8,660 nt of DNA from JBBRFH01 sp038224615. Its GTDB lineage: Bacteria; Planctomycetota; Phycisphaerae; Tepidisphaerales; Tepidisphaeraceae. A model generated the notes under the pieces. The model searched no databases and was not told the origin of the DNA. It saw only the letters and a list, made by a program, of their open reading frames with translations. Below, piece after piece: positions 6,549 through 8,660 of the stretch. Numbering within the stretch: position 1 is the stretch's first letter; every line of letters starts with the position of its first letter. The position numbers were made by a program, and so were the translations under genes. The stretch covers positions 1 to 8,660 of the forward strand of contig JBBRFH010000148.1 in NCBI GenBank assembly GCA_038224615.1, given 5' to 3'.

Positions 6549-6592
6549 AGAGGTGACGGCGTGCAGTGCTTCCCGTCCAAGGTTGTCGTTCC

Positions 6593-6613
6593 GTGTGGCA
6601 TTCCCCGCCACAC
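6593..6613. repeat. Inverted repeat GTGTGGC-N7-GCCACAC
   Basis: Two exact 7-base arms (6593-6599 and 6607-6613) flank a 7-base spacer. The arms contain TGTGG and CCACA, the conserved half of a DnaA box, facing each other. The site lies about 300 bases upstream of the dnaA start. It may be a regulator-binding site or a small RNA hairpin; the function is inferred from position and symmetry only. Confidence 0.5.
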
Positions 6614-6941
6614 TCGCGACTTGCACGCCGTTTGTCTTCCAATGACGCCTAGAAAGTTAGCCCGTAACGTCTGTACTGGCAAGGCTTACTTTATCGGATT
6701 TTCCATGCACAGTGCGTTGTCCTCGCATGTTCTCGGACGAAAGCGACGTCAAGGAATTGTTTTCAACGCGCAATCAACCCAATTATGGGGCGTGTGCATA
6801 TCGCGTGGAAAAGTTGAAGTTTTTATCAGGACGTAAAGGAGCGACAATCCGCCGCACGACCGGCACACATTTCCAGGAGCGCCCAGACCGATCGCGGCGC
6901 AATTGAGGCCGCCCTTCGCATCTCCGCGTCGCGGGCTGCGC

Positions 6942-8393
6942 TTATTCCTCCGCCGGCTTGACGTCGTTGAGGCGGTTGAGTTTGCGCACCTGCGGGAAGC
7001 CGATGGCGACAGTGAAGACGACGACGATGGAAAGGATTCCGCCCACGACGACCGATGCGACCGCGCCGAACCACTTCGCGGTCAGGCCGGATTCGAGGCC
7101 GCCCAGCTCGTTGCTCGAGCCGACGAAGATCTGGTTCACCGCCAGCACCCGGCCGCGCATGCGGTCGGGCGTGAGCAGGGGGACCAGCGAATGGCGGATG
7201 ACGACGCTGATATTGTCCAGCGCCCCGATCGCCATCAGCATCAGGAACGACAGCAGGTACGACTCGCTCAGCCCGAAGACGATCGTCGCCAGCCCGAAGC
7301 CGGTGACCGCGATCAGCAACACCGGGCCGGCGCGCTTGAACGGCGGCATGTGGGCCTGCACCAGCGCCATGCTGACAGCGCCGATCGCGCCGGCGGCACG
7401 CAGGCAGCCGAAGCCGAACGCGCCGACGTGCAGGATGTCCTTGGCGAAGATCGGCAGCAAAAACACCGCGCCGCCAAAAAGCACCGCGAACAAATCGAGC
7501 GTCAGCGCCGCCAGCAGCAGCTTGGTGCGAAAGACGAAGCGCAAGCCTTCGACCAGATCGGCAAAGCCCGCGGCCTTGCGGCGGGTGATCGTCGCATCGG
7601 CGTCGGCGGCGCTGGCTTCGTCAACGGCGCGCTGCAGGTGGGCCGACCGATCCGGCAGGCGCGCAATCAGCACGAACGCCGCAGCCCACGCGGCGGCGGC
7701 GGTGGCGTAGGCGAACGTCGGGCCGTGGGTCGCGCCCAGCCACACGATCAGTCCGCCGATCGCCGGGCCGACCATCGAGGAAAGCTCGAAGCTCGTGCTG
7801 TTCCATGTGATGGCGTTGGGATAGAGCTTGGCCGGCACCAGTTGCGACATCAGCGCCTCGCGCGACGGGCGTCCCACCGTCGCACCGGCGGCGCCGACGC
7901 CGAGCAGTGTGAAGACCATTCCCAGCCACAGTGGGTGATCGTGGAAGCGCGTGGAAACGATGGTGAGTCCCAGCGCGCACGCAGCCGAGATCACCTGCAT
8001 GAACAGAAAGAGTTTCTTGCGCGAGTACCGGTCCGCCCACTGCCCGGCCGGCAGGGAGAGCACCAGCATCGGCACCGCGAGCACCAGGCCCAGCCAGCCC
8101 AAGTCTTCTGCCTTGCCGGTCTTGGTGTAAATCTCCCACCCGACTGCCGCCGTCTGGATCTGCCCGGCGATGACCGTGAGCAGGAACGCGATGAAATACA
8201 GCCGAAACTCCGGCACGCGCAGCGCCGCGTACGGATCGTGCCCACCGGCGCGGGAATCGTGCCCCGCGGGAGATTCGTACTCCAGCGCATGCTTGGTCGG
8301 CATCGCCGACGCCGGGCGATCGGCGCTGGCGATCTCATCGGGCTGCTCGTAGGACGGGGTGGGCGACGGTGTAGGGTCGGTCGGCTGGGTCAT
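6942..8393 (-). CDS. MFS transporter, EntS-like exporter family
   Basis: This 483-residue inner-membrane protein belongs to the major facilitator superfamily and most resembles the EntS/MFS_3 group of drug and siderophore exporters, which use the proton gradient to expel small molecules. After a polar N-terminal tail (1-55), the DPYAALRVPEFRLYF stretch (53-67) leads into about twelve hydrophobic segments. Motif A is AGQWADRYSRKK (116-127). The family-typical LVPAKLYPNAITWNS (185-199) is followed by VGPAIGGLIV (208-217). The second half has PLLTPDRMRGRVLAVNQIFV (405-424), also typical. The loop at 246-280 between the halves is polar and Ala/Asp-rich. I chose the ATG at 8393 because it begins the Pro-rich tail; no good ribosome site is seen there, and the ATG at 8303 is an alternative that removes 30 residues. 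The frame further upstream to 8522 runs through a repeat and is unlikely to be translated. The substrate cannot be told from the sequence or neighbours. Confidence 0.92.
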   Translation of the reverse strand: MTQPTDPTPSPTPSYEQPDEIASADRPASAMPTKHALEYESPAGHDSRAGGHDPYAALRVPEFRLYFIAFLLTVIAGQIQTAAVGWEIYTKTGKAEDLGWLGLVLAVPMLVLSLPAGQWADRYSRKKLFLFMQVISAACALGLTIVSTRFHDHPLWLGMVFTLLGVGAAGATVGRPSREALMSQLVPAKLYPNAITWNSTSFELSSMVGPAIGGLIVWLGATHGPTFAYATAAAAWAAAFVLIARLPDRSAHLQRAVDEASAADADATITRRKAAGFADLVEGLRFVFRTKLLLAALTLDLFAVLFGGAVFLLPIFAKDILHVGAFGFGCLRAAGAIGAVSMALVQAHMPPFKRAGPVLLIAVTGFGLATIVFGLSESYLLSFLMLMAIGALDNISVVIRHSLVPLLTPDRMRGRVLAVNQIFVGSSNELGGLESGLTAKWFGAVASVVVGGILSIVVVFTVAIGFPQVRKLNRLNDVKPAEE

Positions 8394-8463
8394 CGGGGTT
8401 GCAACGAACCTGGCAGCATCACGCACCCGTCCCGCGAAATCAACGCCACCGCCCGGAAGCAAC

Positions 8464-8535
8464 CGCAGATTTCGCAGATGACGCCGATTACGGAAACAAT
8501 CGCGCCCCAGCGGTCTTCGCATTCATCTGCGTAAT
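8464..8535. repeat. Small CGCAGAT repeat with an inverted copy
   Basis: Three 9-base units follow each other: CGCAGATTT (8464-8472), CGCAGATGA (8473-8481) and CGCCGATTA (8482-8490). An inverted unit, TCATCTGCG (8523-8531), follows 32 bases after the last of these, with GTAAT running to 8535, so the outer parts could pair. From memory, CGCAGATTACGCAGAT-type repeats are frequent in intergenic DNA of several bacterial phyla. It lies 70-140 bases upstream of the MFS start and may sit in its promoter region. The rest of the gap (8394-8463 and 8536-8660) holds no gene I can support. Positions 8575-8615 contain GCGGAGATGCGACGAG-like purine-rich sequence that may be a further dispersed repeat. Confidence 0.55.
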
Positions 8536-8660
8536 ACGTTTCCCGTGTGAAACCCGCGTCCAAACGCCAATGCGAGCCGCGGAGATGCGACGAGCGCGAA
8601 GGGAGACGCGAAGAATGGTGATTTGTCTGTGGGGTTTGCTTCGCGGTGTTAAACGCGCGC

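Larger units (their letters stand above)
6294..6941. other. Long gene-free dnaA upstream region, candidate control region or origin
   Basis: No convincing gene lies in these 648 bases. The part at 6661-6840 is about 53% A+T by hand count, clearly richer than the coding DNA around it. Weak DnaA-box-like sites cluster there: TGTGCATAT (6793-6801) and CGTGGAAAA (6804-6812), each 7 of 9 to the reverse of TTATCCACA, and TTATCAGGA (6823-6831), 6 of 9. An inverted repeat carrying TGTGG/CCACA cores lies at 6593-6613, and palindromes lie at 6520-6548. Such a region could hold the dnaA promoter, DnaA autoregulation sites or the replication origin. I found no exact DnaA box and no convincing promoter, and the DnaA here has a changed reading helix, so its box may differ. 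Positions 6294-6520 hold only the ribosome site and otherwise nothing I can name. Confidence 0.35.

Noticed and set aside
6519..6836. 105-codon plus-strand frame in the dnaA upstream region
   Set aside because: It has no ribosome site or domain, unlike codon use, and overlaps the palindromes and AT-richer core. Treated as non-coding.
6903..8534. 543-codon plus-strand open frame opposite the MFS gene
   Set aside because: Its Gln/Arg/His/Asp-rich translation mirrors the membrane-protein codons on the other strand, with no domain and no ribosome site.
8614..8660. Possible start of a plus-strand gene running off the window
   Set aside because: Only 15 codons are visible after the ATG, and the preceding purine-rich repeat-like sequence makes a ribosome site unreliable.

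Overview
The window is GC-rich bacterial DNA with five protein genes, four of them on the minus strand. It looks like a planctomycete-type chromosome, possibly of the Phycisphaerae/Tepidisphaerales kind. The grounds are the variant DnaA (a GNCGLGKS P-loop and an RNHSTV DNA-binding helix), high GC with strong third-position bias, and short repeat families between the genes. This assignment is an inference from recognition, not a database match.

Layout. Positions 60-2170 (minus) hold a two-gene unit joined by a 4-bp ATGA overlap: an RnfC-like iron-sulfur protein followed by an RnfD/NqrB-like membrane protein. Both are recognisable members of the Rnf/Nqr electron-transport families. The RnfC-like protein is short and lacks several cofactor motifs, and no other Rnf subunit is visible. 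A 107-bp palindromic repeat (2230-2336) separates this unit from a complete xylose-isomerase-like TIM-barrel sugar isomerase/epimerase gene (2396-3232, minus). That gene diverges from a plus-strand lipoprotein gene of unknown function (3346-4584), which has a good sigma70-like promoter. The lipoprotein gene converges on dnaA (4686-6293, minus). Between their stops lies a heptamer repeat that forms a perfect 19-bp stem.

Upstream of dnaA is about 650 bp without a gene (6294-6941). Part of it is AT-richer and carries inverted repeats and weak DnaA-box-like sites, making it a candidate dnaA control region or replication origin. Beyond it is an EntS-type MFS exporter gene (6942-8393, minus). A third small repeat family lies upstream of that gene, at the right end of the window.

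The genes do not form one pathway. The most unusual item is the orphan, motif-depleted RnfC/RnfD-like pair. The next is dnaA standing without dnaN beside a long structured leader. I see no CRISPR array, transposase, rRNA or tRNA.
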